Under the pieces are notes generated by a model. That model made no database searches, was not told the DNA's origin, and was given only the letters and a program-made list of their open reading frames with translations. This document shows positions 30,610-40,155 of a stretch of DNA of 64,000 nt, one piece after another (position 1 is the first letter of the stretch; every line of letters starts with the position of its first letter). This DNA is from SZUA-430 sp964561925 (lineage in GTDB: Bacteria > Pseudomonadota > Alphaproteobacteria > Micropepsales > Micropepsaceae): positions 121,065 through 185,064 of the forward strand of contig CAZLRW010000001.1 in the NCBI GenBank assembly GCA_964561925.1, in the 5' to 3' direction. Both the position numbers and the translations under genes were made by a program.

Positions 30610-31758
30610 ATGCGCTACATTCTGATCGGCCTCGTTGTCCTGATTGCCGCGGCCGCGGGCTATCTGCTCGCGTGGCCGACGCCGATCGACCCTGTTGCGG
30701 TCACGGTCGCGCCGAACCCGGGTTTCAACGGCCCGTTCCAACCGAACGACGCGCTCCGGAACGTGCGTTGGCTCGGCGAGGCGATCGGGCAGGGGCCCGA
30801 GGACGTGACGGTCAAGGACGGGTTCGCCTACACCGGCCTGGCGGACGGCCGCGTCGTCCGTGTACGGATCGATGGTCTCACGCCGATCCAGCCACCCATG
30901 CCCGGCGGTGCCGCAGTGCCCAGCACGCCACCGGTTGCGGTGGAAGAGGTGATCAACACCGGCGGGCGTCCGCTCGGGCTGCAGCACGATCCGTTCGGCA
31001 ACATCGTGGTCGCCGACGCCAAGAAAGGGCTGCTCGCGATAACGCCCAACAAACAGATCTTCGTCGTTGCCGACAAGTTCGAGGGACGGCCGCTTCGCTT
31101 CGTCGACGATTTGGACATCGCCGGCGACGGCACGATCTATTTCACCGACGCGTCGACACGTTTCGGGATTGACGACTTCCAGCTCGATTTTTTGGAGGGG
31201 CAGGCTACGGGAAGGCTTTTCTCCTATAGCCTCGCGACGCGCAGCTTGCAGGTGCGCATGTCGGGGCTCGCCTTCGCGAACGGTGTCGCTCTCGGGCCGG
31301 ACGAGGAGTACGTGCTCGTCGCCGAGACCGCCCAGCACCGGATCATGCGGCTGTGGCTAAAAGGTGCGAAGGCCGGACAGATCGACACGTTCATCGACAA
31401 GCTGCCGGGGTATCCCGACAACTTGTCGTTCAACGGGCGTGACCTGTTCTGGGTCGCTTTGGCGGGACCGCGGAACAAGGCGCTGGAGGAGCAACTCGAC
31501 AATCCGTTCATGCGCAAGGTGGCCTACCGGTTGCAGGCGATCGGCCTCGCGCCGCCCGTTCAACCCGACCCTTACGGCTGTATCGTGGCGATCGACCTTG
31601 AAGGACGGGTTGTGGCAACGCTGCAAGACCCCGGCGGGCGCGTGATTCATACGATCACGAGTGTGAACGAGAAGGATGGGCTGTTGTTCCTGGGGGGGCT
31701 GCAGATGGATCGAATCGCGACATTGCAGGTACCCGCCGCCCTTACGCGGCCGCGCTGA
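30610..31758 (+). CDS. SMP-30/gluconolactonase/strictosidine-synthase-like beta-propeller
   Basis: A 382-residue protein with an N-terminal membrane anchor or signal (YILIGLVVLIAAAAGYLLAW) and a six-bladed propeller. Typical pieces are GPEDVTVKDGFAYTGLADGRV, GGRPLGLQHDPFGNIVVADAKKGL, FVDDLDIAGDGTIYFTDAS, and GLAFANGVALGPDEEYVLVAETAQHRI. This is the adipocyte plasma-membrane-associated protein / strictosidine synthase-like branch; bacterial members are mostly of unknown substrate, with lactonase or esterase activity possible. AGGGGTGA precedes the ATG. It stands alone between two tRNAs. Confidence 0.9.
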   Translation: MRYILIGLVVLIAAAAGYLLAWPTPIDPVAVTVAPNPGFNGPFQPNDALRNVRWLGEAIGQGPEDVTVKDGFAYTGLADGRVVRVRIDGLTPIQPPMPGGAAVPSTPPVAVEEVINTGGRPLGLQHDPFGNIVVADAKKGLLAITPNKQIFVVADKFEGRPLRFVDDLDIAGDGTIYFTDASTRFGIDDFQLDFLEGQATGRLFSYSLATRSLQVRMSGLAFANGVALGPDEEYVLVAETAQHRIMRLWLKGAKAGQIDTFIDKLPGYPDNLSFNGRDLFWVALAGPRNKALEEQLDNPFMRKVAYRLQAIGLAPPVQPDPYGCIVAIDLEGRVVATLQDPGGRVIHTITSVNEKDGLLFLGGLQMDRIATLQVPAALTRPR

Positions 31759-31827
31759 ATCTAAGGGAGCACAATCGGCGTTGCGTTCGCGGCGGGCTGA
31801 CCTTATGGTCCGCGCCCTCCGGCGCAT

Positions 31828-31902
31828 TGGGGTATAGCCAAGCGGTAAGGCAGCGGATTTTGATTCCGCCATTCCTAGGTTCGAATCCTAGTACCCCAGC
31901 CA
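31828..31902 (+). tRNA. tRNA-Gln(TTG)
   Basis: Acceptor TGGGGTA pairs with TACCCCA, the D-arm is present, the anticodon stem GCGGA/TCCGC closes loop TTTTGAT (anticodon TTG), and the T-arm is CTAGG-TTCGAAT-CCTAG. Discriminator G and CCA are encoded. It lies between the SMP-30-like gene and the transglutaminase gene. Confidence 0.96.
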
Positions 31903-31907
31903 AACCT

Positions 31908-32786
31908 CTAATCCAGCGGCACGACATCGACGGATTGTTCCGTCGTCTGAGAGCCTGACGTCCGCAGGACGCCTTTGACCGGGGCGACGTCGGAATAGTC
32001 GCGGCCGCGGGCGATCACGATGTGGTCGTTGGCGACGAGCAGGTTGTTCGTAGGGTCGAACTCGATCCAGCCCGCCTCAGTGCCGCACCAGGCGCGGACC
32101 CAGGCGTGCATGGCGTCGGCGCCGGCGAGGCGTTCCTTGCCGGCCGGCGGGATCGTTCGCAGGAAGCCGCTGACATAGCCTGCCGGAATGCCTATGCCGC
32201 GCAGGCAGGCAATCATGATCTGCGAGTAGTCTTGGCAAACGCCGTGCTTGTCCTCGAAGGCCTCCTCGGGCGTCGTGTCGACCGTCGTCGCCTTGGCGTC
32301 GAAGCGTATGTCGCGATGCAAGGCCGTCGTGATCGCTTGCACGGCTTCGAACACCGGCATGTCCGCGTGCACGAGGCCGGCGGCGTAGGCGGTCATCGCC
32401 GGCGTTGGACGCACGCGGGGTGAGCGCCCCGTGAAGTGATGTGGCGCGGCGGGGTCGAGCGAGTTCATCGCCGCGACTTGGGCGGCTAGGTCCTGAAGTG
32501 CGGGCGATGACACGGCGGCGCGTTCGGGCGCATGGCGGTCGACGCGGCATTGCAGTTTGAACTCGATCTTCTCGTGCGACGCGAGATACGCGACTTCGAC
32601 CGTTCCGTTGCCGAAGAAGTCCGTGCGGTCGATGCGTTCTTCGGCGGCCGGCTGGATGTCGAGGTAGCTCGCGATCACCTTCTGCTCGCCGGGCAGCATC
32701 GCGGGCACGAGGCGCAGCATGTGGCGTCCGGCGTTCGCGGGGCGGTCGTATTCGTAAGAGATGCGCAAGCCGATGTCGTAGAGCAT
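31908..32786 (-). CDS. Transglutaminase-like cysteine peptidase of the DUF2126/ATP-grasp cluster
   Basis: A 292-residue protein. The N-terminal beta domain starts MLYDIGLRISYEYDRPA (bacterial transglutaminase N-terminal region). The catalytic core shows the Cys in KHGVCQDYSQIMIACLRGIGI, the His in AMHAWVRAWCG and the Asp in EFDPTNNLL. It is the third gene in a same-strand unit, 4 bp after the ATP-grasp/alpha-E gene. In published comparative work this transglutaminase is predicted to act as a peptidase on products of the linked ligases. Confidence 0.92.
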   Translation of the reverse strand: MLYDIGLRISYEYDRPANAGRHMLRLVPAMLPGEQKVIASYLDIQPAAEERIDRTDFFGNGTVEVAYLASHEKIEFKLQCRVDRHAPERAAVSSPALQDLAAQVAAMNSLDPAAPHHFTGRSPRVRPTPAMTAYAAGLVHADMPVFEAVQAITTALHRDIRFDAKATTVDTTPEEAFEDKHGVCQDYSQIMIACLRGIGIPAGYVSGFLRTIPPAGKERLAGADAMHAWVRAWCGTEAGWIEFDPTNNLLVANDHIVIARGRDYSDVAPVKGVLRTSGSQTTEQSVDVVPLD

Positions 32787-32790
32787 GGGC

Positions 32791-35196
32791 CTAGCGCAGG
32801 TATTCCGACGACAGCACGTCGGAGAGCGCGGCGATTTCGTCGCGCACGCGCAGAAGCGCCGCGGTGTCGAACGTTTCGGGCGCCGCGACTGAGAGCTCGG
32901 TGTGAACCTGAAGCACCGCGCGCGACAGCGCCGACAACGGCTCTTGCGGCTTTGCGCCGGACAGATGCTCCGCTTGCTCCCGGATCTGCGTCAGATGATA
33001 GAGCACGGAGCGTGGGTTCATCGCGTCGAAGACCAAGAGGTCGATCACCGTGTTGCGGTTTGTCGCGACGGCGTAGCGGCTGCGGTGGGTCATGGAACTG
33101 TCGCCGACTTCGACCGCCAGATCGAGCGCGCCGTCGGGCGCGGCATCGTCGGCAAAGCGCGCGAGCGCTGATGCCATCGACATCGCGCGTTCGAGCGAGC
33201 GGCCGATGCTCAAGAACCGCCAGCCGGTCGAGCGGTACATGTTGTCGTGGACGAGACCGGAGAAGCCCGTAATCTTGCGCAACAACACACCCATGGCGCG
33301 CGCCGCGTCGTCGCCCGGCGTCACCGTTTTGACCATGCGGTTCGCGGTCTTCGCCAAATCGGTCAGCGCCATCCAGCCGTCGATCGAGAAGCGGTCGCGC
33401 ACTTGGGCGGCGCTGTTGATCGCCGACGCCAATGCGGCAAGCAGCGCTTTGGGTACGCAATCCGACGGATCGACTTCGTAGTCTTCGAGATGGTCCCGCA
33501 AACACGCCAGGACCGGGGTGTCGTCCTTCGCCGTTTCGGCCAGACGCTTATGATGCGCGCGCAGCAGGCGCATGATGCCTTCGGCGCGCTCCACGTAACG
33601 GCCCAACCAGTAGAGATTGTCGGCGGCGCGGCTCGGCAAAACGCCGGGCTCGGAGCGGCGGTAGGGCGCCGCCGGCGCGGGCAGCATCGTCACCGTTTCG
33701 ACCGGCTTGTCGCTCACCACCCAGACGTCCGCGACCGAACCGCCGCGCTGCATCGCGATCGCGGTTGCGTCTTCTGTCCGGCCAATGCGCGCATAGCCGC
33801 CGGGCATGACTTGCCAGCCGCTTTCCGTGCGCGCCAGGAACACGCGAATGCTCATCGGGCGCGGCACGAGGTGGCCGTCGACATAGGCGGGCGTCGTCGA
33901 AAGCGTCACGGCCTCTTGGCCCACGAGCTGCGATCCTTCGGCGGCCAAATACTCGTCGATCGATGCATGCTGATCGGTGCGGAAGTGACCGCCCAGCACG
34001 GTCTTGTCGTCCACCTCGAACGGCAGCCGCGTGGAGAGTGCGGGGCCTACCATCATGCGTTCGATGTTGGCGCGGACATGCGCGCGCTCGGCGGGTTGGC
34101 CGCACCACCAGGTCGCGATGTTCGGCAGTTGCAGCGGTTCGCCGCGCAGCGCCTCGCAGACGCGCGGCAGGAATGCGAGCAACGCGCGTGTCTCCAGAAT
34201 GCCGGAGCCCAGCGCGTTGACCATCGTCAGGTTGCCACGTCGAACCGCTTCGACGATGCCCGGCGTGCCGAGGCGCGAGCGTTCGTCCAGTTCGAGTGGG
34301 TCGGCATAGGCGGCGTCAAGGCGGCTCCACAGCACGCTCACCGGCGCGAGGCCGGCCACCGTGCGCACGAGCGCTCGACTCTGTTCGACGGTCAGGTCCT
34401 CGCCCTCGAGCAGCATGAAGCCGAGATAGCGCGCGATATAGGCGTGCTCGAAATACGTCTCGTTCCAGAGGCCCGGCGTCAGGATCGCGACTTGGCTGTC
34501 GCCATCGGTGCGCAAGCCGCGCAGCGCATCGCGAAACGTCTGAAAGAAGCCGGCCAGGCGGTGCACGTTCGCTTCGGGGAAGAGTTCGGAGAAGACGCGC
34601 GACGTCGCCACGCGTGTTTCGAGCGCGAATCCGGCACCGGAGGGCGCTTGCGTTCTATCGCCCAGCACCCACCACGCGCCGTCCGGACCGCGGCCGATTT
34701 CGAACGCGACGAAGCTCAAGAAACGGCCGGAGCGGGGCATGATGCCGACGAGCGGGCGCAGCCATTCTTTGCTCGCGCCAATCAAAGACGCGGGCAGATG
34801 ACCTTCGGCGACGAGCCGGTTTGCGCCGTAGAGATCGGCGACGACGCTTTCCAGAAGTTCGGCGCGTTGGATCAAACCGCCGGCGATTTGGTTCCACTCG
34901 TTTTCGTGGATCAAAACCGGAATGTGGCTGAGCGGCCAGTCGCGTTCGGTTGAGCCGCCTTCGCCGTATTGGCGGAAATAGACACCGGCATCCAACAGAT
35001 GCTGATCGCCGCGCGCGAAGCGCGCCGTGATGTCTTCGGCGGAGAGCTGCATGAAGTGGTCGACGAATTGCCGCCACACCGGACGCACCAAACCATTGCC
35101 GTCGAGCAATTCGTCGGGCACGCCGGGCAAACGCTTGTAGCGCTCGAGCAGCTCCCCGATCGGGTCGCCTTGCAGCTTGTAGCTGGGCGAGACCAT
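32791..35196 (-). CDS. Circularly permuted ATP-grasp / alpha-E fusion protein
   Basis: An 801-residue two-domain protein. Residues about 1-480 form a circularly permuted type 2 ATP-grasp (DUF404/DUF407), with DEEMIN-like early blocks such as GVYFRQYGEGG and later ARIGRTEDATAIAMQRGG. Residues about 495-801 are the all-helical alpha-E (DUF403) domain, beginning SRAADNLYWLGRYVERAEGIMRLLRAH. Fusion of these two is a known arrangement; the alpha-E domain is thought to assist a predicted amide-forming ligase. It directly abuts the DUF2126 gene (stop at 35197, start at 35196) and the transglutaminase gene, so the three are one operon. Confidence 0.93.
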   Translation of the reverse strand: MVSPSYKLQGDPIGELLERYKRLPGVPDELLDGNGLVRPVWRQFVDHFMQLSAEDITARFARGDQHLLDAGVYFRQYGEGGSTERDWPLSHIPVLIHENEWNQIAGGLIQRAELLESVVADLYGANRLVAEGHLPASLIGASKEWLRPLVGIMPRSGRFLSFVAFEIGRGPDGAWWVLGDRTQAPSGAGFALETRVATSRVFSELFPEANVHRLAGFFQTFRDALRGLRTDGDSQVAILTPGLWNETYFEHAYIARYLGFMLLEGEDLTVEQSRALVRTVAGLAPVSVLWSRLDAAYADPLELDERSRLGTPGIVEAVRRGNLTMVNALGSGILETRALLAFLPRVCEALRGEPLQLPNIATWWCGQPAERAHVRANIERMMVGPALSTRLPFEVDDKTVLGGHFRTDQHASIDEYLAAEGSQLVGQEAVTLSTTPAYVDGHLVPRPMSIRVFLARTESGWQVMPGGYARIGRTEDATAIAMQRGGSVADVWVVSDKPVETVTMLPAPAAPYRRSEPGVLPSRAADNLYWLGRYVERAEGIMRLLRAHHKRLAETAKDDTPVLACLRDHLEDYEVDPSDCVPKALLAALASAINSAAQVRDRFSIDGWMALTDLAKTANRMVKTVTPGDDAARAMGVLLRKITGFSGLVHDNMYRSTGWRFLSIGRSLERAMSMASALARFADDAAPDGALDLAVEVGDSSMTHRSRYAVATNRNTVIDLLVFDAMNPRSVLYHLTQIREQAEHLSGAKPQEPLSALSRAVLQVHTELSVAAPETFDTAALLRVRDEIAALSDVLSSEYLR

Positions 35197-38100
35197 CTAG
35201 ATCTCCGCCGGACGCCTGAGATCGAGCGTCATCGGAAACTCGCGGTGCGGGGTCTCGCGCGGCGGATTGTAGGCGGCGGGCGAATGGCCGTGCGGCTGAA
35301 ACCGCGCAAGGCGCCTCGCCTCGGCCTCGTTGCCGTTGACGGGGAACGTGTCGTAGTTGCGGCCGCCCGGATGTGCCACGTGATAGACGCAGCCGCCGAG
35401 TGCACGGCCCGTCCAAGTGTCGAAGATATCGAAGGTCAGCGGGGCGTTGATCGGCAGCACGGGATGCAGCGCGGAGGGCGGCTGCCACGCCTTATAGCGT
35501 ACGCCCGCCACGGCAACGCCGCCTTTGCCGGTCGGCTGCAGCGGCACGCGGCGGCGGTTGCATGTCACCGCATAGCGTGATGTGTCGCCGGTCGTCAGCT
35601 TCACCTGCAGGCGTTCGACGGAACTGTCCGTGTAGCGCACAGTGCCGCCGATCGCGCCGGTTTCTCCCAGCACGTGCCACGGTTCCAAGGCCTGACGCAG
35701 TTCCAAGTGCACGCCCTCATACGCAACTTCGCCGCAGAACGGGAATCGAAACTCCGCTTGAGCTTCGAACCATTCGGGGCGGAAGTCGAAACCATTTTGC
35801 GAAAGGTCGCGCAACACATCCAGGAAATCATCCCAAACGAAGTGTGGCAGCATGAACCTGTCATGCAGAACGGTGCCCCACCTGGTTAATTCGCCACCGA
35901 CGGGATTGCGCCACATCCGTGCGATGAGCGCGCGAATCAACGCTTGCTGCGCGAGGCTCATGCGCGCGTCGGGCGGCATCTCGAAGCCGCGAAACTCGAC
36001 AAGGCCAAGACGCCCGGTCGCGCCATCGGGCGAGTAGAGTTTGTCGATGCAGATCTCCGATCGATGCGTGTTGCCCGTTACGTCGATCAGAAGATTGCGC
36101 AGCAGGCGATCGACCAGCCACGGCGGCGGCGCGGGCCCCTGACCCGGCGGCAACATTTGCGTGAGCGCGATTTCGAGTTCGTAGAGGCTGTCGTCGCGCG
36201 CTTCGTCGATGCGCGGGGCTTGACTGGTTGGGCCGATGAAGAGGCCGGAGAACAAATACGAAAGGCTTGGATGGCGCTGCCAGTGCAAGATGATGCTGCG
36301 GAGCAAGTCGGGGCGGCGCAGAAACGGACTGTCCATCGGCGTTGCGCCGCCGACGACAACATGATTGCCGCCGCCCGTGCCGACATGGCGGCCGTCGAGC
36401 ATGAATTTGTCGGCGCCGAGGCGCGACTGGCGCGCTTCTTCATAGACGCCTTGCGTGATCGCCACGCATTCTTCCCAGCGGGTCGCCGGGTGGATGTTCA
36501 CTTCGATCACGCCCGGGTCGGGCGCGACGCGGATGACGTTCATGCGCGGATCGGGCGGCGGCGCGTAACCCTCGATGTGAACCGGCAGGTTCATCGCGCG
36601 TGCGGCGGCCTCTGCCGCGTCGATGAGATCGAGGTAGTCTTCCAACGTTTCGACCGGCGGCATGAACACGCAGAGGCGGCCGTCGCGCGGCTCTACCGCG
36701 ATCGCGGTGCGTACGGCGCCGTCGATATCGCTGGCGAACGATTGTTCGCTACGCGTTTGTGTCGTGCTCGACGGGGTGAAGCGTGCGCGCGCTTGTTCGC
36801 GTTCTGCGGCGTTCGGCAGTGGCGCCTTTGGCTCGGTCGGGTCGGCGGCGTAGACGTGCGGATAGTTGGTCGACGTTATGTAGGGCAGGCCGCCGAGCGG
36901 CAGGCGGTAACCGACGGGGCTGTCGCCGGGTACGAGATAGAGGTGGCCACGGCGCGTGCGCCAGGGCTCCGACCGCCAGCGCGATCTGCCGCTTTTCGCC
37001 TGCCAACGCTGAACCGGCAGCACGTAGCCCGATGGCACGGTAAGGCCGCGGCCAAAGACGCGTGCGATGCGCTCGCGCTCCTCGGGGTCCTTGAGCTTCG
37101 AGTTTTCCGGCGTCACGTTCTCCGGCAGGTTTGCTTCCTTGATGATCCATTGCGCGGGATCCTCGTAGGCCGGGAGCACGTTTTGAGGTTCGATCGCCAG
37201 CTCTGCGGCAATCGTTTGGAGGAGCCGCTCGGCCTCGCGTGGGCCGACGCCGGTGTTGGCGGATTCCTTTGCGATTAATTTCGCGTCGTTCCAAATCGGT
37301 TGGCCGTCGCGGCGCCAATAGAGTGAGAACGTCCAGCGAGGCAGTGTCTCTCCCGGATACCATTTGCCCTGGCCATAGTGCAGGAATCCGCCCGGTGCGA
37401 AGCGCTTCTGGAGGCGGCGGATCAACTCGTCGGCGAGGCCGCGCTTCGTTGGGCCAACGGCGCTTGTGTTCCATTCGGCGGATTGGAAATCGTCGATGGA
37501 GACAAACGTCGGCTCACCGCCCATCGTCAGCCGCACGTCGTCTTGCCGCAACGTTTCGTCGATCTTGCGACCGAGTGCGTCGAGTGCAGCCCATGCTTCG
37601 TCCGAGAACGGCTTCGTGATGCGCGGGTGTTCCGCTATGCGGGCGATGCGCATGTCGAAGTTGAAGTCGGTGGCGGCGGCGCTGGCCACGCCCGCGATCG
37701 GCGCGGCGCTCTTGTAGTGCGGCGTCGCGGCCAACGGGATGTGGCTTTCGCCCGCCAACAAACCGGAGGTTGGGTCAACGCCGATCCAACCTGCGCCCGG
37801 CAGATAAACCTCGACCCAGGCATGCAAGTCGGTGAAATCGTGATCGGTGCCGGGCGGACCATCAAGCGAGATCAGATCGGGCTTCAACTGAATGAGATAG
37901 CCGGAGACGAAGCGTGCAGCGAAACCCAAATGGCGGAGTGTTTGCACGAGAAGCCAGCTGGAGTCGCGGCAGGATGCGGTGGCGCGGTCGAAGGTTTCTT
38001 CCGGCGTCTGCACGCCGGGCTCCATGCGAACGACGTAGCCGATCTCCTTGGCGATGCGCGCATTCAACGCGACGACGAAGTCGACGGTGCGTGTGCGGGT

Positions 38101-38508
38101 GCGCGGGATGGAGTCTAGGAACGCGCGAAGACGTGGACCCACCGGCTCTGTGTTGCGGTAGATTGAAAGATCTGGGCGCAGGTCTTCGGGGTATTCAAAC
38201 GGCCAGTGTTCGGCATCCTCTTCGACGAAGAAGTCGAAGGGGTTGTAGACCGTCATATCGGCGACGAGATCGACTTCGATCTTCAGTTCGCGCACGGCTT
38301 CGGGAAACACGAAGCGCGCCAGCCAATTGCCGTAGGGGTCCTGCTGGTGGTTCACGAAGTGCCCAGCCGGGCTCACCTTCAGCGAGTGTGAAATCACCCG
38401 CGTCCGGCTGTGCGGCGCGGGGCGAAGCCGCACGATCTGCGGGCCTAGAATGACCGGCTGGTCGTAGCGATAGTGGGTGAGGTGGTAGAGGCTGGCTTTG
38501 ATCGACAT
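35197..38508 (-). CDS. DUF2126 protein with N-terminal transglutaminase domain
   Basis: A 1103-residue protein. Residues about 1-300 carry a transglutaminase domain with catalytic Cys in ATASCRDSSWLLVQTLRHLGF, His in FTDLHAWVEVYLPGAGW and Asp in VDPTSGLLAGE. Residues about 320-1103 are DUF2126, with RLTMGGEPTFVS, AGSDLARAA-free linker, ATRWEECVAITQGVYEEARQ and DGRHVGTGGGNHVVVGG. DUF2126 is predicted to be a carboxylate-amine ligase of the glutamine-synthetase-like type. The ATG at 38508 has AAGGA upstream; the frame extends to 38562 without support. First gene of the three-gene unit. Confidence 0.93.
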   Translation of the reverse strand: MSIKASLYHLTHYRYDQPVILGPQIVRLRPAPHSRTRVISHSLKVSPAGHFVNHQQDPYGNWLARFVFPEAVRELKIEVDLVADMTVYNPFDFFVEEDAEHWPFEYPEDLRPDLSIYRNTEPVGPRLRAFLDSIPRTRTRTVDFVVALNARIAKEIGYVVRMEPGVQTPEETFDRATASCRDSSWLLVQTLRHLGFAARFVSGYLIQLKPDLISLDGPPGTDHDFTDLHAWVEVYLPGAGWIGVDPTSGLLAGESHIPLAATPHYKSAAPIAGVASAAATDFNFDMRIARIAEHPRITKPFSDEAWAALDALGRKIDETLRQDDVRLTMGGEPTFVSIDDFQSAEWNTSAVGPTKRGLADELIRRLQKRFAPGGFLHYGQGKWYPGETLPRWTFSLYWRRDGQPIWNDAKLIAKESANTGVGPREAERLLQTIAAELAIEPQNVLPAYEDPAQWIIKEANLPENVTPENSKLKDPEERERIARVFGRGLTVPSGYVLPVQRWQAKSGRSRWRSEPWRTRRGHLYLVPGDSPVGYRLPLGGLPYITSTNYPHVYAADPTEPKAPLPNAAEREQARARFTPSSTTQTRSEQSFASDIDGAVRTAIAVEPRDGRLCVFMPPVETLEDYLDLIDAAEAAARAMNLPVHIEGYAPPPDPRMNVIRVAPDPGVIEVNIHPATRWEECVAITQGVYEEARQSRLGADKFMLDGRHVGTGGGNHVVVGGATPMDSPFLRRPDLLRSIILHWQRHPSLSYLFSGLFIGPTSQAPRIDEARDDSLYELEIALTQMLPPGQGPAPPPWLVDRLLRNLLIDVTGNTHRSEICIDKLYSPDGATGRLGLVEFRGFEMPPDARMSLAQQALIRALIARMWRNPVGGELTRWGTVLHDRFMLPHFVWDDFLDVLRDLSQNGFDFRPEWFEAQAEFRFPFCGEVAYEGVHLELRQALEPWHVLGETGAIGGTVRYTDSSVERLQVKLTTGDTSRYAVTCNRRRVPLQPTGKGGVAVAGVRYKAWQPPSALHPVLPINAPLTFDIFDTWTGRALGGCVYHVAHPGGRNYDTFPVNGNEAEARRLARFQPHGHSPAAYNPPRETPHREFPMTLDLRRPAEI

Positions 38509-38638
38509 CGGTTCCTTTGCCCTGCGCGACAGCGTTCGCCGAACAGGCGTCAAGGAGACCATAGTCCAACACAGCCGCGCGCGCCTTCAAAACGGGCGGG
38601 CGAAGCTCAAAGTTTGGGCAGGGCGGGGCGGATCAGCC

Positions 38639-39061
38639 TTATCGCATGTGCTCCCAAAGGTCGCGTTCTTCATCGAGGCGGAGGCGTTCATCGCCTTTGA
38701 AATCGCCGCGTGAGACGACGCCGGCGAGGCGGCCTTTGGCGTCAACGACAGGCAAGTGGCGGAAGCCGCAATCCCACATCAGGCGTAATGCGTCGATCGC
38801 GCTCTTTTCGGGAGCAAGCGTGACGGCCGGCGTCGTCATCACGTCGGCGAGTTTTGTCGTCGCCGCATCCTTGCCGGCGGCGAGCACGCGGCAGACGGCA
38901 TCGCGGCCCGTGAAGATGCCGACGAGCCCGCCCTTCGCGTCGGTCACCAGAACGGACCCCGCGCGGCGCTCACGCATCTGACGGCAAGCGTCCTTCACGG
39001 TTGCGCTCGCGGCAAGCGTCAACGGCGATTGGTTGTAGATGATGTCGGAGAGGCGTCTCAT
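38639..39061 (-). CDS. Two-CBS-domain protein
   Basis: A 140-residue protein made of a CBS pair. The first repeat has ATVKDACRQMRERRAGSVLVTDAKGGLVGIFTGRDAV, and the second KSAIDALRLMWDCGFRHLPVVDAKGRLAGVVSRGDF. It probably binds adenosyl nucleotides and senses energy charge. The ATG at 39061 is set by the beginning of the domain; the open frame continues left without coding character. It stands alone, 130 bp from the DUF2126 gene, on the same strand and divergent from the DUF805 gene. Confidence 0.92.
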   Translation of the reverse strand: MRRLSDIIYNQSPLTLAASATVKDACRQMRERRAGSVLVTDAKGGLVGIFTGRDAVCRVLAAGKDAATTKLADVMTTPAVTLAPEKSAIDALRLMWDCGFRHLPVVDAKGRLAGVVSRGDFKGDERLRLDEERDLWEHMR

Positions 39062-39211
39062 CGCCCTTGGCTCCCTCGGATGCATGCGGCGCACCGCTGT
39101 GACAATTTCATGATAGCGGACCGGCGCAAACCCGAATTGATCTCGATCAAATTCGACCTGTGGAGCCCGGACCGGTACCATTGCGGCATGCTTGCACTGG
39201 AGGGGCCGCCG

Positions 39212-39613
39212 ATGAATTGGATGCTGATGCCGTACTACCGCTATTTCGAGTTCACCGGCCGGTCGCGGCGCATGGAATACTGGATGTTCACGCTGTTCAC
39301 GGTACTGGTCGTCTTCGCGATCGTGGCCGTCGGGCTCACGGTTGCCGGCGCCGCGCAGAGCGAAGATCTGGGGATGACCATCGGCTATATCGGCCTCGGT
39401 CTCTTCATTCTTGCGAGCTTCATCCCGGGCCTTGCCGTGCAGGTCCGGCGGTTTCACGATCAAAACCTCACCGGTTGGCTCGTGTTGCTGGGCTTTATTC
39501 CCTATGTCGGCGGGCTCATCATCATCGTGTTCATGTGCATCGACGGGACGAAGGGGCCGAACCAATACGGCGCCGATCCCAAAGGCGGCGTCGATCCGAA
39601 CGTGTTCAGCTGA
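39212..39613 (+). CDS. DUF805 inner-membrane protein
   Basis: A 133-residue protein. It opens YYRYFEFTGRSRRMEYWMF, the DUF805 N-terminal signature, followed by three to four membrane helices (FTVLVVFAIVAVGLTV; IGLGLFILASFIPGLAV; WLVLLGFIPYVGGLIIIVF) with the conserved VRRFHDQNLTGW between them and a C-terminal DGTKGPNQYGADPK. GGAGG lies nine bases before the ATG. Function unknown; members have been linked to membrane stress. Confidence 0.93.
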   Translation: MNWMLMPYYRYFEFTGRSRRMEYWMFTLFTVLVVFAIVAVGLTVAGAAQSEDLGMTIGYIGLGLFILASFIPGLAVQVRRFHDQNLTGWLVLLGFIPYVGGLIIIVFMCIDGTKGPNQYGADPKGGVDPNVFS

Positions 39614-39699
39614 TGCAATCTACCTAATGCGGGGCTCTCCCTTGGGGCTGGTTGCGCAGCTGTCCTCGCTTTATTGTCAGGGCGTTAGAGGCTGATTTG

Positions 39700-40155
39700 A
39701 TGTTCGATGTCGGGCGCGTGAAGGACATCTGTGCGGCGCATAGTGCGCTCGAGGGGCCGCTGCTGCCGATCTTGCACGCGGTGCAGGCAGCTTTCGGTTG
39801 CGTGCCGCGCGAAGCCGTTCCGATTATCGCGCATGAGCTCAATCTCACGCGGGCCGAGGTGCACGGCGTCGTGTCGTTCTATCACGATTTCCGCGAGGCG
39901 CCGCCGGGCAAGCGCGTGGTGAAGATCTGTCGCGCGGAGGCGTGTCAGGCGGTGGGTGGGCGCGCATTGGCCGAACAGGTGCTGAAGCACTTTCGCATCG
40001 GTTGGGGCGAGACGTCGGCGGACGGTGCTGTGACGGTTGAGGCGGTCTATTGCCTCGGGTTTTGTTCGGTGGCGCCCGCCGCGCTCGTCGATGGTGAGCC
40101 GCATGGCCGGCTTGAGGCCAAACACCTGATCGCGATGGCGGAGCGCACGCCATGA
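39700..40155 (+). CDS. fdsG: NAD-dependent formate dehydrogenase gamma subunit
   Basis: A 151-residue NuoE-like thioredoxin-fold subunit carrying one [2Fe-2S] cluster. The ligands are the Cys residues of KICRAEACQAVGG and VYCLGFCSVAPAA. The N-terminal ILHAVQAAFGCVPREAV and VVSFYHDFREAPPG are typical. It passes electrons toward the FMN/NADH site of FdsB. It starts at the ATG 39700 and overlaps fdsB by 4 bp, the first gene of fdsGBA-fdhD-fdsD-mobA. Confidence 0.95.
   Translation: MFDVGRVKDICAAHSALEGPLLPILHAVQAAFGCVPREAVPIIAHELNLTRAEVHGVVSFYHDFREAPPGKRVVKICRAEACQAVGGRALAEQVLKHFRIGWGETSADGAVTVEAVYCLGFCSVAPAALVDGEPHGRLEAKHLIAMAERTP

Noticed and set aside
32815..32826. Match to the tRNA-Pro 3' end (gtcggagagcg) as an attachment repeat
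   Set aside because: Only about 10 bases inside a conserved coding gene; consistent with chance.
33247..34953. 568-codon forward frame opposite the ATP-grasp/alpha-E gene
   Set aside because: Arg/His-rich shadow of a well-supported reverse-strand gene in high-GC DNA.
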